A DNA stretch of 5,914 bases from NCBI GenBank assembly GCA_026388865.1, contig JAPLIX010000180.1, forward strand, positions 1 through 5,914, given 5' to 3'. Position numbers and translations under genes: made by a program. The DNA is from Pseudomonadota bacterium (GTDB taxonomy: Bacteria > Desulfobacterota > WTBG01 > CAIYCZ01). The notes below the pieces were generated by a model. It was not told where the DNA came from and did no database searches. It worked only from the letters and a program-made list of their open reading frames with translations. Each line of letters opens with the position of its first letter. Position 1 is the first letter of the stretch. Shown here one piece after another: positions 1-5,914 of this stretch.

Positions 1-1155
1 GTGCTTTAAGTATGCACACCATTTTCAGCAGTTCCCTGATACGTGATTTCATGGTCTTTTTAGCTGCACGATCCAGTGCCAGCAGGAGCAGCTCTGACAT
101 AAAATTCAGGGTCTGCAGCAGGGAAAGTTTTTCATTATGCGTCAGCTGCTCAATTGAGAGCTGCTTAAGCTCCTCTATGGCTGCCGCCATGCTGTTGATA
201 TCCTCTTCGTAGCACTTGAATGTTTCACCAAACAAAGCGGTTATGATCACAAAAATGAAATTTTCACAGTGCTCCCGTATGGTATAAATCTGGTTGAGTC
301 CCTGGAGGATTTCCTGCCTTTTAAGCTCCTTGACGGATTTCCCGGCTGTCTCGTAGGAACGAACAGTATTCTCGTACAGATCTCCCTCAAGGCGCCGAGG
401 GGGAGGCCCTTTGCTGTAATACTGCCAGAACTCGGGCATGGGTCGCGTTCCCTGCGGGCCGCCGTCTTCCCAGGATAGAGCTCAAGAATTTTTGCAATAT
501 CAAGATCGGGGATAAGAATAACATGGAGCTTGATGCTGCCCAGCCGTGCCTTCAGATCATTTGACACCGGGCCGAAACCATCGGTCAGCACCAGTATTTC
601 GGCCTCTCTTAACTCAGGATCCTTTTGAATATCTTCCAGTGCCTGCTCAACCGCAGAGCCGCTATTTGTTATGTGCCCGCCGCCAGTCTGCAGGCGTGTG
701 ATATGCTCGATGAGCCGGTATATTTCGCCGCTGGTACGGGCCTTCACAGCATCTCCCACGTCACTGTGAAACGAGCGAAAATAGATCTGCGGGGACTCCC
801 CCGATATTTTTCGCAGATATTCTATGGCAATAGCCTTGGCGGCAAAAATCTTAGCGGCAAATATCTTGTTGAACCCCTCGCCATTCATGGAGGTGGAGTT
901 GTCAAAGAGAAGATATACCTTTTGGCTCCGGTTTAATTCAGCCTCTTCGCGGCCGACAAACGAATCAACTGAGAGTGCCTCCTCACGGGCTCCCTGATAG
1001 ATGATTTTAATGAGCTCGCGGTTGATGAGTTTTTTGTAAAAAATGTTTTCCGTATATATGGTGTGCTCTCTCGGTATAAGGCGGGAGATGTCGCTCATAA
1101 GGCTCATCTTGCCGATTTGCAGGGAATTATCCATGGGGGTTATCTGCTGCCGCAC
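1..1155 (-). CDS. VWA-domain protein, partner of the MoxR ATPase; frameshifted and cut by the window edge
   Basis: The protein contains a von Willebrand factor A domain at about residues 78-225, counted from GTG 1155. The metal-binding MIDAS residues are all visible: DxSxS at D85-S87-S89 (DNSTSM), T163 in HITNSGSA, and D192 in LVLTDGFG. After residue ~225 the frame breaks. The track from 1155 drifts into low-complexity Arg/Pro/Ser sequence and ends at 247, while the neighbouring frame from about 442 down to base 1 is open and clearly protein-like (MPEFWQYYSKGPPPRR, then long Leu/Glu/Lys-rich helices). One missing base, for example in the GGG at 440-442, would join them into at least 384 codons. 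The C-terminus lies outside the window. The gene lies directly downstream of the MoxR gene, presumably in one transcript. MoxR-VWA pairs such as RavA-ViaA are known partners, but here the VWA domain is followed by a helical region, unlike ViaA, whose VWA is C-terminal. No good ribosome binding site precedes GTG 1155 or the in-frame ATG at 1134, so the start is uncertain. The single-base lesion could be a sequencing error. Confidence 0.8.
839..867. repeat. 15-bp tandem duplication inside the VWA domain
   Basis: The 14 bases at 839-852 recur at 854-867 with one mismatch (A847 against T862), giving a period of exactly 15. On the coding (minus) strand this encodes KIFAA-KIFAA followed by KA, directly after the DxSxS metal-binding loop. 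The duplication is in frame and adds five residues at the start of the first helix of the VWA domain. Confidence 0.6.
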
Positions 1156-1323
1156 CTGCTGCTGCGCAGATTCATGCGTGCTTGAAGAAAAGATCTGACT
1201 TCTGCTGAAGAGGGGAGCAACCTGGTTTTTTATTTTAAGCTTGCTGTGTTCACTGAAAATGACCCGGGCAATATAGAATATCCTGACCAGTTCAGGAGGG
1301 AATTTGAGGGGGTATCCGCTGGA
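1156..1323 (-). other. In-frame open extension between the MoxR stop and the first VWA start
   Basis: These 56 sense codons follow the TAA of the MoxR gene in the same frame and run without interruption into the VWA frame. They contain no ATG, GTG or TTG; CTG at codon 12 (1290-1288) and a few ATT/ATA codons are the only conceivable alternatives. The encoded peptide (YPLKFPPELVRIFYIARVIF, then SEHSKLKIKNQVAPLFSRS) looks like real protein with a hydrophobic/amphipathic pattern, not random sequence. It may be the true N-terminus of the VWA protein, starting at a non-standard codon, reached by readthrough of TAA, or left without a start by mutation or sequence error. It may equally be an untranslated spacer. 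Confidence 0.4.
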
Positions 1324-2817
1324 TTACAGTACCGCAGTGATTGATTTTTTTTCGTTAAAAATAGCCTGTCTGAAGCCGTCGATGATTTCCCGCGCCTCCC
1401 TGGTCCGTGCACCTTTGAGCGACAGGTCGCAGATTTCTTCCAGGACGGTAAATGTTTCAGGAATGATGGTGTTCCGGGGTATGTAGATAAATTTATTTTT
1501 AATCTTTTCCAGATAATCTCTTAATACCGAGCTTTCTTTTTTGACCAGTTTCTCAAGACGCGCCTTAAGGTGATTAAAGGCTGCGTCGCTTTTCAGCACC
1601 TCGGGGTCTTTACAGTCCCGGATATAGTTAAAAATCTCAAAGCCGTCAAAGATGTTCTCCAGCAGTTCCCGGTCCTGATTAAAATAGCGCCGGGCGGTTG
1701 AGCTGATCTTGGTAAAGCGTGCCTTATCCTCATCCTTCCCGAGGGTGCAAATCATATAATGCAGGTTATCCAGATCAGCCTCATTTGCCTGGGGCCGGCC
1801 GGCCATGATTGCAGAGGCCCGCAGGAGGTCTTGGGATTTGGCAGCGGTCCGGTCACTGATGGTAAAGTTTCGTTTATCGGGCACCTGCTCCCGGGTCTCT
1901 TCAATATACTGCCGCAGAATATGATTTTTCAGCAGTAAAATATAGCTGGGTATCTCGATGGCCCTGCTTTTGATTAACCCCTTTACCAGGGTAAAGTCAT
2001 GGAGCCTTATTTTCTTGTCGGGCAACTTGATGGTCCCGAAATTATGCTGGTACACAGTGTCGATCGAGTGCTGGAAATAGAGGTTCTTATTTTCGGGAAT
2101 ATAACTTTTGTATAAAAACCGGTCGAGAACCGCCTCAAGAATTTCCGTCACCCGGATATAATTTGCCGCAGCGATGACGCTCTGGAGGGACGAATGGATG
2201 ATCTGCTCGCCATTGACCAGCTGCTTTTCGTTGAGCAGCGACAGCAGGGACCTGAGCAGCATGTCGTTGGCATCAAAGATTTCATCAAGAAAGGCAAAAT
2301 GGGCCATAACCAGGGACCCCTCAACGTTGTGTATCATTTTGCCCCGTTTCATGGCTTCTATATCATAGGCGCCAAAGAGATTGTCAGGCATGGTATCCTT
2401 GGTGAGCTGTTTTTCAAATATCACCGCACCGTCAAAGCAGGCAAAAATCTGGCGCGCGAGCATTGATTTGGCCATTCCCGTGCGGCTGGTGAGCAGCTGG
2501 TGCTCCCCAGTCATGAGAGCAAAAAAGCTCTGGCGTATAATCTGCTCCCTGCCAAGGATCTGGGCGCTGATAAACTCAATGGCCTCGTTAATAGCAGTAT
2601 GTAATGAGGCAAAATGATCACGAGAGACCGTTTCAACAGGCGCAGCCTTTTTTTCCTCAACTTCATCTATCTTGGGAATGCCAAAGAGATGAGGCTTTTC
2701 CGGCTGCTCAAGCTGATACAGTTTTCCGGTAGCAAGGGAGAGCACTGTCTCCTCTAACGGATGAAGGCCATTCCGGCCATTTTCAACAGGTGCGGGTTTG
2801 GTATCTGTAGTCTGCAT
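1324..2817 (-). CDS. MoxR-family AAA+ ATPase, RavA-like
   Basis: This 497-residue cytoplasmic AAA+ ATPase probably remodels or loads a partner using ATP. Residues 1-65 form a poorly conserved leader. The ATPase core spans about 70-330: a Walker A-like loop SRTGMAKS at 111-118 with catalytic K117, Walker B FLDEI with D178/E179, sensor 1 N219 in AAANY, a probable arginine finger R233 in VLDRF, and sensor 2 R323 in ISDRTAAK. The segments FLDEIFDANDMLLRSLLSLL and SDR...LLRASAIMAGR closely resemble RavA. The C-terminal ~170 residues are mainly helical and would form a lid or partner-binding region. The usual first glycine of the P-loop (GPPG-x-AKS in RavA) is a serine, so ATP binding may be altered. 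ATG 2817 is the first start after an in-frame TGA at 2832-2830, but no Shine-Dalgarno sequence precedes it. The gene ends in TAA directly abutting the VWA frame, as expected for a MoxR-VWA operon. The family assignment is firm; the client is unknown. Confidence 0.9.
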   Translation of the reverse strand: MQTTDTKPAPVENGRNGLHPLEETVLSLATGKLYQLEQPEKPHLFGIPKIDEVEEKKAAPVETVSRDHFASLHTAINEAIEFISAQILGREQIIRQSFFALMTGEHQLLTSRTGMAKSMLARQIFACFDGAVIFEKQLTKDTMPDNLFGAYDIEAMKRGKMIHNVEGSLVMAHFAFLDEIFDANDMLLRSLLSLLNEKQLVNGEQIIHSSLQSVIAAANYIRVTEILEAVLDRFLYKSYIPENKNLYFQHSIDTVYQHNFGTIKLPDKKIRLHDFTLVKGLIKSRAIEIPSYILLLKNHILRQYIEETREQVPDKRNFTISDRTAAKSQDLLRASAIMAGRPQANEADLDNLHYMICTLGKDEDKARFTKISSTARRYFNQDRELLENIFDGFEIFNYIRDCKDPEVLKSDAAFNHLKARLEKLVKKESSVLRDYLEKIKNKFIYIPRNTIIPETFTVLEEICDLSLKGARTREAREIIDGFRQAIFNEKKSITAVL

Positions 2818-2880
2818 GTCTTGAAATGATGGTCAGATTATTTAGAGAGCTTCCAATGGTATAATGATTTTTTTAAAATA

Positions 2881-2909
2881 TATATAATAATATCTATAAA
2901 TATCTGCAA
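2881..2909 (-). promoter_or_regulatory. Candidate sigma-70 promoter for the MoxR-VWA operon
   Basis: On the minus strand TTGCAG (2909-2904) is followed after 17 bases by TATATA (2886-2881). This would start transcription near 2874 and give a leader of about 57 nucleotides. The surroundings are so A/T-rich that -10-like hexamers are expected by chance, so the call rests on the -35 match, the ideal spacing and the position. Confidence 0.35.
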
Positions 2910-3027
2910 AAAAAGAACAAAAAAAAAACAAACAGCCCCTCTACAATGCAGACAGATTCCCGGCGCAGCATACAGCCGACTTATTTTAACATGTATTTTT
3001 TATAAAGAGCAGGTTACTTCAACCACT

Positions 3028-3066
3028 ATTGTTTCTTCCGGAACAATGTCTGCGCGCAGTGCGCAG
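3028..3066. repeat. Two adjacent small inverted repeats
   Basis: ATTGTT (3028-3033) pairs with AACAAT (3042-3047) around an 8-base centre that itself includes part of the palindrome TTCCGGAA. Three bases later CTGCGC (3050-3055) pairs with GCGCAG (3061-3066) across a 5-base loop. Neither is followed by a T-run, so they are not obvious terminators. They could be protein-binding sites or chance. Confidence 0.3.
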
Positions 3067-3117
3067 CATTAATAACAAATTAAAGGAGCAATAAATAAAT
3101 AGCTTTTTAATTATTGT

Positions 3118-3132
3118 TTGTCAAATTGACAG
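3118..3132. promoter_or_regulatory. Palindromic operator-like site, copy 1 (TTGTCA-N3-TGACAG)
   Basis: TTGTCA and TGACAG flank AAT; the arms match at five of six positions. The second copy lies 65 bp downstream (centre to centre). It sits about 95 bp upstream of the -35 candidate of the acs promoter, a position suited to an activator or upstream enhancer site. Confidence 0.5.
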
Positions 3133-3182
3133 GCAGTCCGGCCAATACCCAATAAATTTGAGAGAATCAATTCAGCCACATC

Positions 3183-3197
3183 TTGTCAATATGACAA
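3183..3197. promoter_or_regulatory. Palindromic operator-like site, copy 2 (TTGTCA-N3-TGACAA)
   Basis: This is a perfect 6-bp inverted repeat around ATA, sharing its half-sites and 3-base spacing with copy 1. It ends 22 bp before the acs -35 candidate. The shared GTCA-N3-TGAC core resembles the enhancer core reported for NorR-type sigma-54 activators (from memory), but the cognate regulator cannot be named from this sequence. Confidence 0.5.
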
Positions 3198-3219
3198 AGG
3201 ATGAGCCCGAAAAAATCCA

Positions 3220-3248
3220 TTGACATCTGAAACGCACTGAATTATCAT
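3220..3248 (+). promoter_or_regulatory. Candidate sigma-70 promoter for acs
   Basis: TTGACA (perfect -35) and TATCAT (five of six -10 matches) are separated by exactly 17 bases. Transcription would start near 3255, giving a leader of about 190 nucleotides before the acs start codon. This is the best promoter match in the window, and the palindrome pair lies just upstream. Confidence 0.6.
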
Positions 3249-3268
3249 ACAAAAATTATTTTACACAT

Positions 3269-3284
3269 TGGCATGCTACTTGAA
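3269..3284 (+). promoter_or_regulatory. Weak sigma-54-like -24/-12 element upstream of acs
   Basis: TGGCATG-N4-TTGAA resembles the sigma-54 consensus TGGCACG-N4-TTGCA. The GG of the -24 element is present, but the -12 element has GA where GC is expected, a serious mismatch. It would place the palindromes about 105 and 170 bp upstream of the start, typical enhancer distances. It is an alternative to the sigma-70 candidate. Confidence 0.2.
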
Positions 3285-3434
3285 TTATTTTCTCTTGATT
3301 TTACTTGCCTTTATCTATTGTCCCCTCGCCGGTTCTTCACAGATTTTAAAACTATTTTCAGTTGGGTTTTATACTGACTTTGAATGGCGCTTAGGGGTTG
3401 CAAACCATAATCACTACAACTGTTAAACTAACAT

Positions 3435-3439
3435 GGAGG
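3435..3439 (+). promoter_or_regulatory. Ribosome binding site of acs (decides the start)
   Basis: GGAGG lies six bases before ATG 3446. This favours ATG 3446 over the in-frame TTG at 3398, which would add 16 residues of untypical sequence, and over ATG 3440, which is too close to the site. Confidence 0.85.
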
Positions 3440-3445
3440 ATGGAA

Positions 3446-5379
3446 ATGGCAGAAGAGAAAAAAACAATGACAACATTAGCGAGTCTGGGGAAGGTATTTG
3501 ACGTTCCCAAGGAGCTGCAGAAAACAGCTTACATCAACAGCATGGAGCAGTATGACAAGATGTATAAGCGCTCAATTGAGGATCCAGATGGATTCTGGGG
3601 CGACATGGCAAATGAAAACATAGAATTTTTTAAGAAGTGGGATAAGGTGCTCAACTATGATTTCAAGGAAGCAAAGATTGAGTGGTTTAAGGGATCAAAG
3701 TTAAATATCTCCTACAACTGCCTTGACCGCCATATAAAAACCTGGAGAAAGAACAAAGCTGCCCTCATGTGGCAGGGTGAGCCGGTAGACGAAGCCCGCA
3801 CCTACACCTACATGGAGCTGTATACAGAGGTGAATAAATTTGCCAATGTTCTCAAGAAAAAAGGCGTCAAGAAGGGCGATCGGGTTTCCATTTATCTGCC
3901 CATGATCCCCGAGCTTCCCATTGCCATGCTTGCCTGCGCACGCATTGGCGCAATTCACAGTATCATATTCGGCGGCTTTAGTGCAGAAGCCCTGAAAGAC
4001 AGAATTCAGGACTGTGAAGCAAAAGTCCTCATCACCAGCGATGCTTCCTACCGGAACGGAAAGTCGGTCCCCCTGAAGGCTAATGCTGACCAGGCACTTG
4101 AAACATGCCCGAGCGTTGCCTCCTGTATCGTTGTCAACCGGACAAACTCAAAGTGCGACATGAAAGAGGGTCGCGATTCCTGGTGGAATGAGGAGATGAA
4201 TGCAAAAGACATCAAGTCATACTGTAAGCCTGAAGAGATGGATGCTGAAGATCCGCTGTTCATCCTGTATACCAGCGGTTCAACGGGAAAGCCCAAGGGT
4301 GCACTGCATACGACAGCTGGCTACCTCTTATACGTGACCACCACGCTGAAATATGTCTTTGATCTCAAGGATGAGGATACCTTCTGGTGCACCGCAGACA
4401 TCGGCTGGGTTACCGGACACAGCTATATTGTCTATGGCCCGCTGTCAAACGGCGCTGCAAGCGTCATGTTTGAAGGTGTGCCAAGCTGGCCTGATTATTC
4501 ACGGTTCTGGAAGATTGTTGAGAAATACAAAGTCAATCAGTTCTACACCGCACCGACCGCAATCCGGGCCATCGCCGCACAGGGCGACAAATGGGTTGAG
4601 GGAATTGACCTGAGCAGCCTGCGGATCCTTGGCACCGTCGGTGAGCCGATTAATCCTGAGGCATGGATGTGGTACTACAACAAGATCGGCGGCGGGAGAT
4701 GCCCTATTGTTGACACCTACTGGCAGACCGAGACCGGCGGTTTTATTATCACCCCGATTCCGGGTGCAATGAAGGTTAAGCCGGGCCCTGCAAACCGGCC
4801 GATCTTTGGCGTGGCTGCGGCGGATACCTGACTATTACCAAACCATGGCCCGGCATGATGAGAACCGTTTATGGGGATCATCAGCGGTTTAAAGACACCT
4901 ACTTTACCCAGTTCCCTAACAGATACTACACCGGTGACGGCGCCCGCAAAGACCAGGACGGCGACTTCTTCCTGATGGGCCGCCTTGATGACGTTATTAA
5001 TGTTTCAGGTCACCGCATGGGAACTGCCGAGGTTGAGAGCGCACTGGTTGCCCATCCCAAGGTTGCGGAAGCTGCGGTTGTCGGGTTCCCCCATGAGATT
5101 AAAGGCGAAGGTATCTATGCCTACGTTACCCTGAACGTTGGTGTTGAAAAGTCTGATGCTCTCAAAAAGGAGCTTGTCGCACATGTCCGTAAGGAAATCG
5201 GGCCCATTGCAACCCCTGACAAGATTCAGTGGGCAGACGGTCTTCCCAAGACCCGAAGCGGAAAGATTATGCGAAGAATTCTGAAAAAGATTGCTGCAGG
5301 ACAAGTTTCTGATCTGGGTGACACCACGACCCTTGCTGATCCTGCCGTAGTAGATGTTTTAGTTCAAGGAAGACAATAA
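3446..5379 (+). pseudogene. acs: Acetyl-CoA synthetase (AMP-forming), split by an internal deletion and frameshift
   Basis: The intact enzyme makes acetyl-CoA from acetate, ATP and CoA through acetyl-AMP in the cytoplasm. Counted from ATG 3446, an ACAS_N-type region (YINSMEQYDKMYKRS onward) leads into the AMP-binding core: FGGFSAEALKDRI, the P-loop YTSGSTGKPKG at 275-285, and YWQTETGG from 425, whose Trp is typical of acetate-specific enzymes. The first frame ends at TGA 4829 just after RPIFGV (V456). The second frame is coding from about 4819 (GGYLTITKPWPG) to TAA 5377, with YYTGDGA, GRLDDVINVSGHR and SGKIMRR. The last contains the catalytic, acetylation-regulated lysine at codon 5263-5265. 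Compared with E. coli Acs, about 14-16 residues are missing between RPIFGV and GGYL: only 5 bases remain where about 48 are expected, a net loss of about 43. Restored, the protein would be about 655 residues, the normal length. As sequenced, fragments 3446-4831 and 4855-5379 lack a joined hinge and should not be active. It is either a recent pseudogene or an assembly error. Confidence 0.9.
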
Positions 5380-5391
5380 CCATTGTTACCG

Positions 5392-5434
5392 TATGGCATT
5401 TGGCCGAGGCTTTAAGCCTCGGCCAAATGCCATA
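5392..5434 (+). terminator. Perfect 19-bp hairpin after acs
   Basis: The arms 5392-5410 and 5416-5434 are perfectly complementary over 19 bp with loop TTTAA, starting 12 bases after the acs stop. The core is G/C-rich (GGCCGAGGC). A T-tract is lacking (ATTCC follows), so it fits a transcript-stabilising or Rho-associated 3' end as well as an intrinsic terminator. It could also be one copy of a dispersed palindromic repeat. Confidence 0.7.
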
Positions 5435-5529
5435 TTCCAAAAACTGTTCTCCCCTGTTATCTTTTCAACCTCTCCCTTGCGCGTGACACTGCGATATAAC
5501 CCCGGTCATAGCTGTTGTATGAATTTTGA

Positions 5530-5558
5530 TTGATTTTAATAAATAAGGCAGTTATACT
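5530..5558 (+). promoter_or_regulatory. Candidate sigma-70 promoter for the sensor gene
   Basis: TTGATT and TATACT are separated by 17 bases (four and five of six consensus matches). Transcription would start near 5565, leaving a leader of about 190 nucleotides before ATG 5754. Confidence 0.45.
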
Positions 5559-5591
5559 TTTAACAAAAAGAAGATACTATGAAGCCTTATT
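5542..5591. repeat. Inverted repeat straddling the sensor promoter
   Basis: AATAAGGC (5542-5549) and GCCTTATT (5584-5591) are exact 8-bp inverted copies 34 bp apart. The left arm lies in the -35/-10 spacer and the right arm about 20 bases after the likely start point, an arrangement compatible with repressor binding, though chance cannot be excluded. Confidence 0.35.
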
Positions 5592-5740
5592 GAACGGGAG
5601 TTTCATTACAATCTATTTACTGCCTATACTCCCTGCCTATTATTTCAACTCTTTTTAGATCATCACGCATCTCATAGAATAGTGCGCATGGTAGCAGTAC
5701 GTATCTGGTGAATCATACTGAACACGATTTGGATACATGA

Positions 5741-5745
5741 AGAGG
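5741..5745 (+). promoter_or_regulatory. Ribosome binding site of the sensor gene
   Basis: AGAGG is followed after eight bases by ATG 5754. The in-frame ATG at 5748 is only two bases away, so 5754 is the better start. Confidence 0.55.
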
Positions 5746-5753
5746 ATATGAGA

Positions 5754-5914
5754 ATGGGTAAACTGTTCCTTCCCATGTTTAAAATATGGATTGCCACCAT
5801 TATTATTATTGCGGGCATACTCGCTATAGGTTTTAACAGCTATCGTATTATGGAATTGAACGCTGCCAATGCGTTCAATGAACAGCAGCTTTTCCTGGTT
5901 CGGGAAGCTGCGCG
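5754..5914 (+). CDS. N-terminus of a membrane-anchored sensor protein (partial)
   Basis: Only the first 53 codons are present. A short basic/hydrophobic leader (MGKLFLPMFK) is followed by a strongly hydrophobic segment at about residues 11-30 (WIATIIIIAGILAIGF), a signal-anchor transmembrane helix. Then comes a predicted extracytoplasmic helix (AANAFNEQQLFLVREAA). A helix of the NEQQL-x-L-x-REAA type just after the first membrane pass is characteristic of the sensory domain of bacterial PAS/histidine kinases and chemoreceptors. No catalytic domain is in view, so histidine kinase, diguanylate cyclase or chemoreceptor are all possible. It does not share a transcript signal with acs: a hairpin and about 320 bases separate them, and it has its own promoter candidate. 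Confidence 0.6.
   Translation, partial: MGKLFLPMFKIWIATIIIIAGILAIGFNSYRIMELNAANAFNEQQLFLVREAA

Larger units (their letters stand above)
2818..3445. other. Divergent intergenic region, no gene seen
   Basis: About 630 bases separate the divergent MoxR-like and acs genes. I see no convincing small gene in it. The left third (about 2866-2937) is extremely A/T-rich, with A-runs on the plus strand, which may bend or melt easily next to the minus-strand promoter. The remainder contains the palindromes, promoter candidates and hairpins listed separately. Confidence 0.7.
5435..5753. other. Intergenic region before the sensor gene, no gene seen
   Basis: No credible open frame lies here; the few ATGs give peptides of 4-5 residues (for example ATG 5737, which overlaps the sensor's ribosome binding site). 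The region holds the promoter and inverted repeat listed separately. Confidence 0.6.

Noticed and set aside
12..212. Plus-strand open frame rich in serine
   Set aside because: It is the antisense shadow of the helical C-terminal part of the VWA protein, and its composition is typical of a reverse-strand shadow.
1230..1412. Minus-strand 60-codon frame overlapping the end of the ATPase gene, considered as a possible start for the VWA protein
   Set aside because: It is in a different frame from both genes, its sequence is unlike protein, and it ends before the VWA domain.
2866..2937. A/T-rich stretch as a replication origin or attachment site
   Set aside because: There are no DnaA boxes, iterons or flanking repeats; it fits promoter-proximal A/T-rich DNA.
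2963..3069. GCGCAGCAT present twice (2963-2971 and 3061-3069)
   Set aside because: One 9-base match pair is about what chance predicts in an intergenic region of this size.
3398..3445. TTG start adding 16 residues to Acs
   Set aside because: GGAGG at ideal spacing before ATG 3446 and the normal Acs N-terminus favour the later start.
4855..5379. A separate small gene encoding the C-terminal Acs domain
   Set aside because: Coding sequence matching Acs (GGYLTITKPWPG) extends upstream of ATG 4855 to the break, and no ribosome binding site precedes it. It is the second half of a split gene.

Overview
The window looks like a chromosomal segment from a Gram-negative bacterium. The gene families (a RavA-like MoxR ATPase with a von Willebrand factor A partner, an AMP-forming acetyl-CoA synthetase, and the start of a membrane-anchored sensor) would suit a deltaproteobacterium/Desulfobacterota or a similar anaerobe. 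That placement is an impression from protein style, not a search result. No RNA gene, CRISPR array, transposase or integrase was seen.

Minus-strand block (1-2817): a MoxR/RavA-family AAA+ ATPase (1324-2817) is followed by a VWA-domain protein that runs off the left edge. The two read in the same frame, separated by a single TAA. The VWA reading frame is broken by a one-base slip at roughly 430-481, and its true start is uncertain: 56 protein-like codons precede the first usable start (GTG at 1155). MoxR ATPases and VWA proteins encoded side by side usually act together as an ATP-driven chaperone or metal-insertion type machine.

Divergent intergenic region (2818-3445): it holds a plausible minus-strand promoter for the ATPase gene, two matching 15-bp palindromes (TTGTCA-N3-TGACAA type), a strong sigma-70-like promoter reading towards acs, a weaker sigma-54-like element, and two small hairpins.

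Plus-strand block (3446-5379): acs, acetyl-CoA synthetase, which activates acetate to acetyl-CoA. All the core motifs are present, but the gene is split by a net loss of about 43 bases near 4814-4821, which shifts the frame and gives a premature TGA. A perfect 19-bp hairpin follows the gene.

Right edge (5435-5914): an apparent promoter with an inverted repeat straddling its -10 region leads to the first 53 codons of a membrane protein, probably a sensor kinase or chemoreceptor-type protein. Two of the three genes seen at length carry frame disruptions, so either the locus is decaying or the sequence contains errors. This must be settled before any function is assigned.
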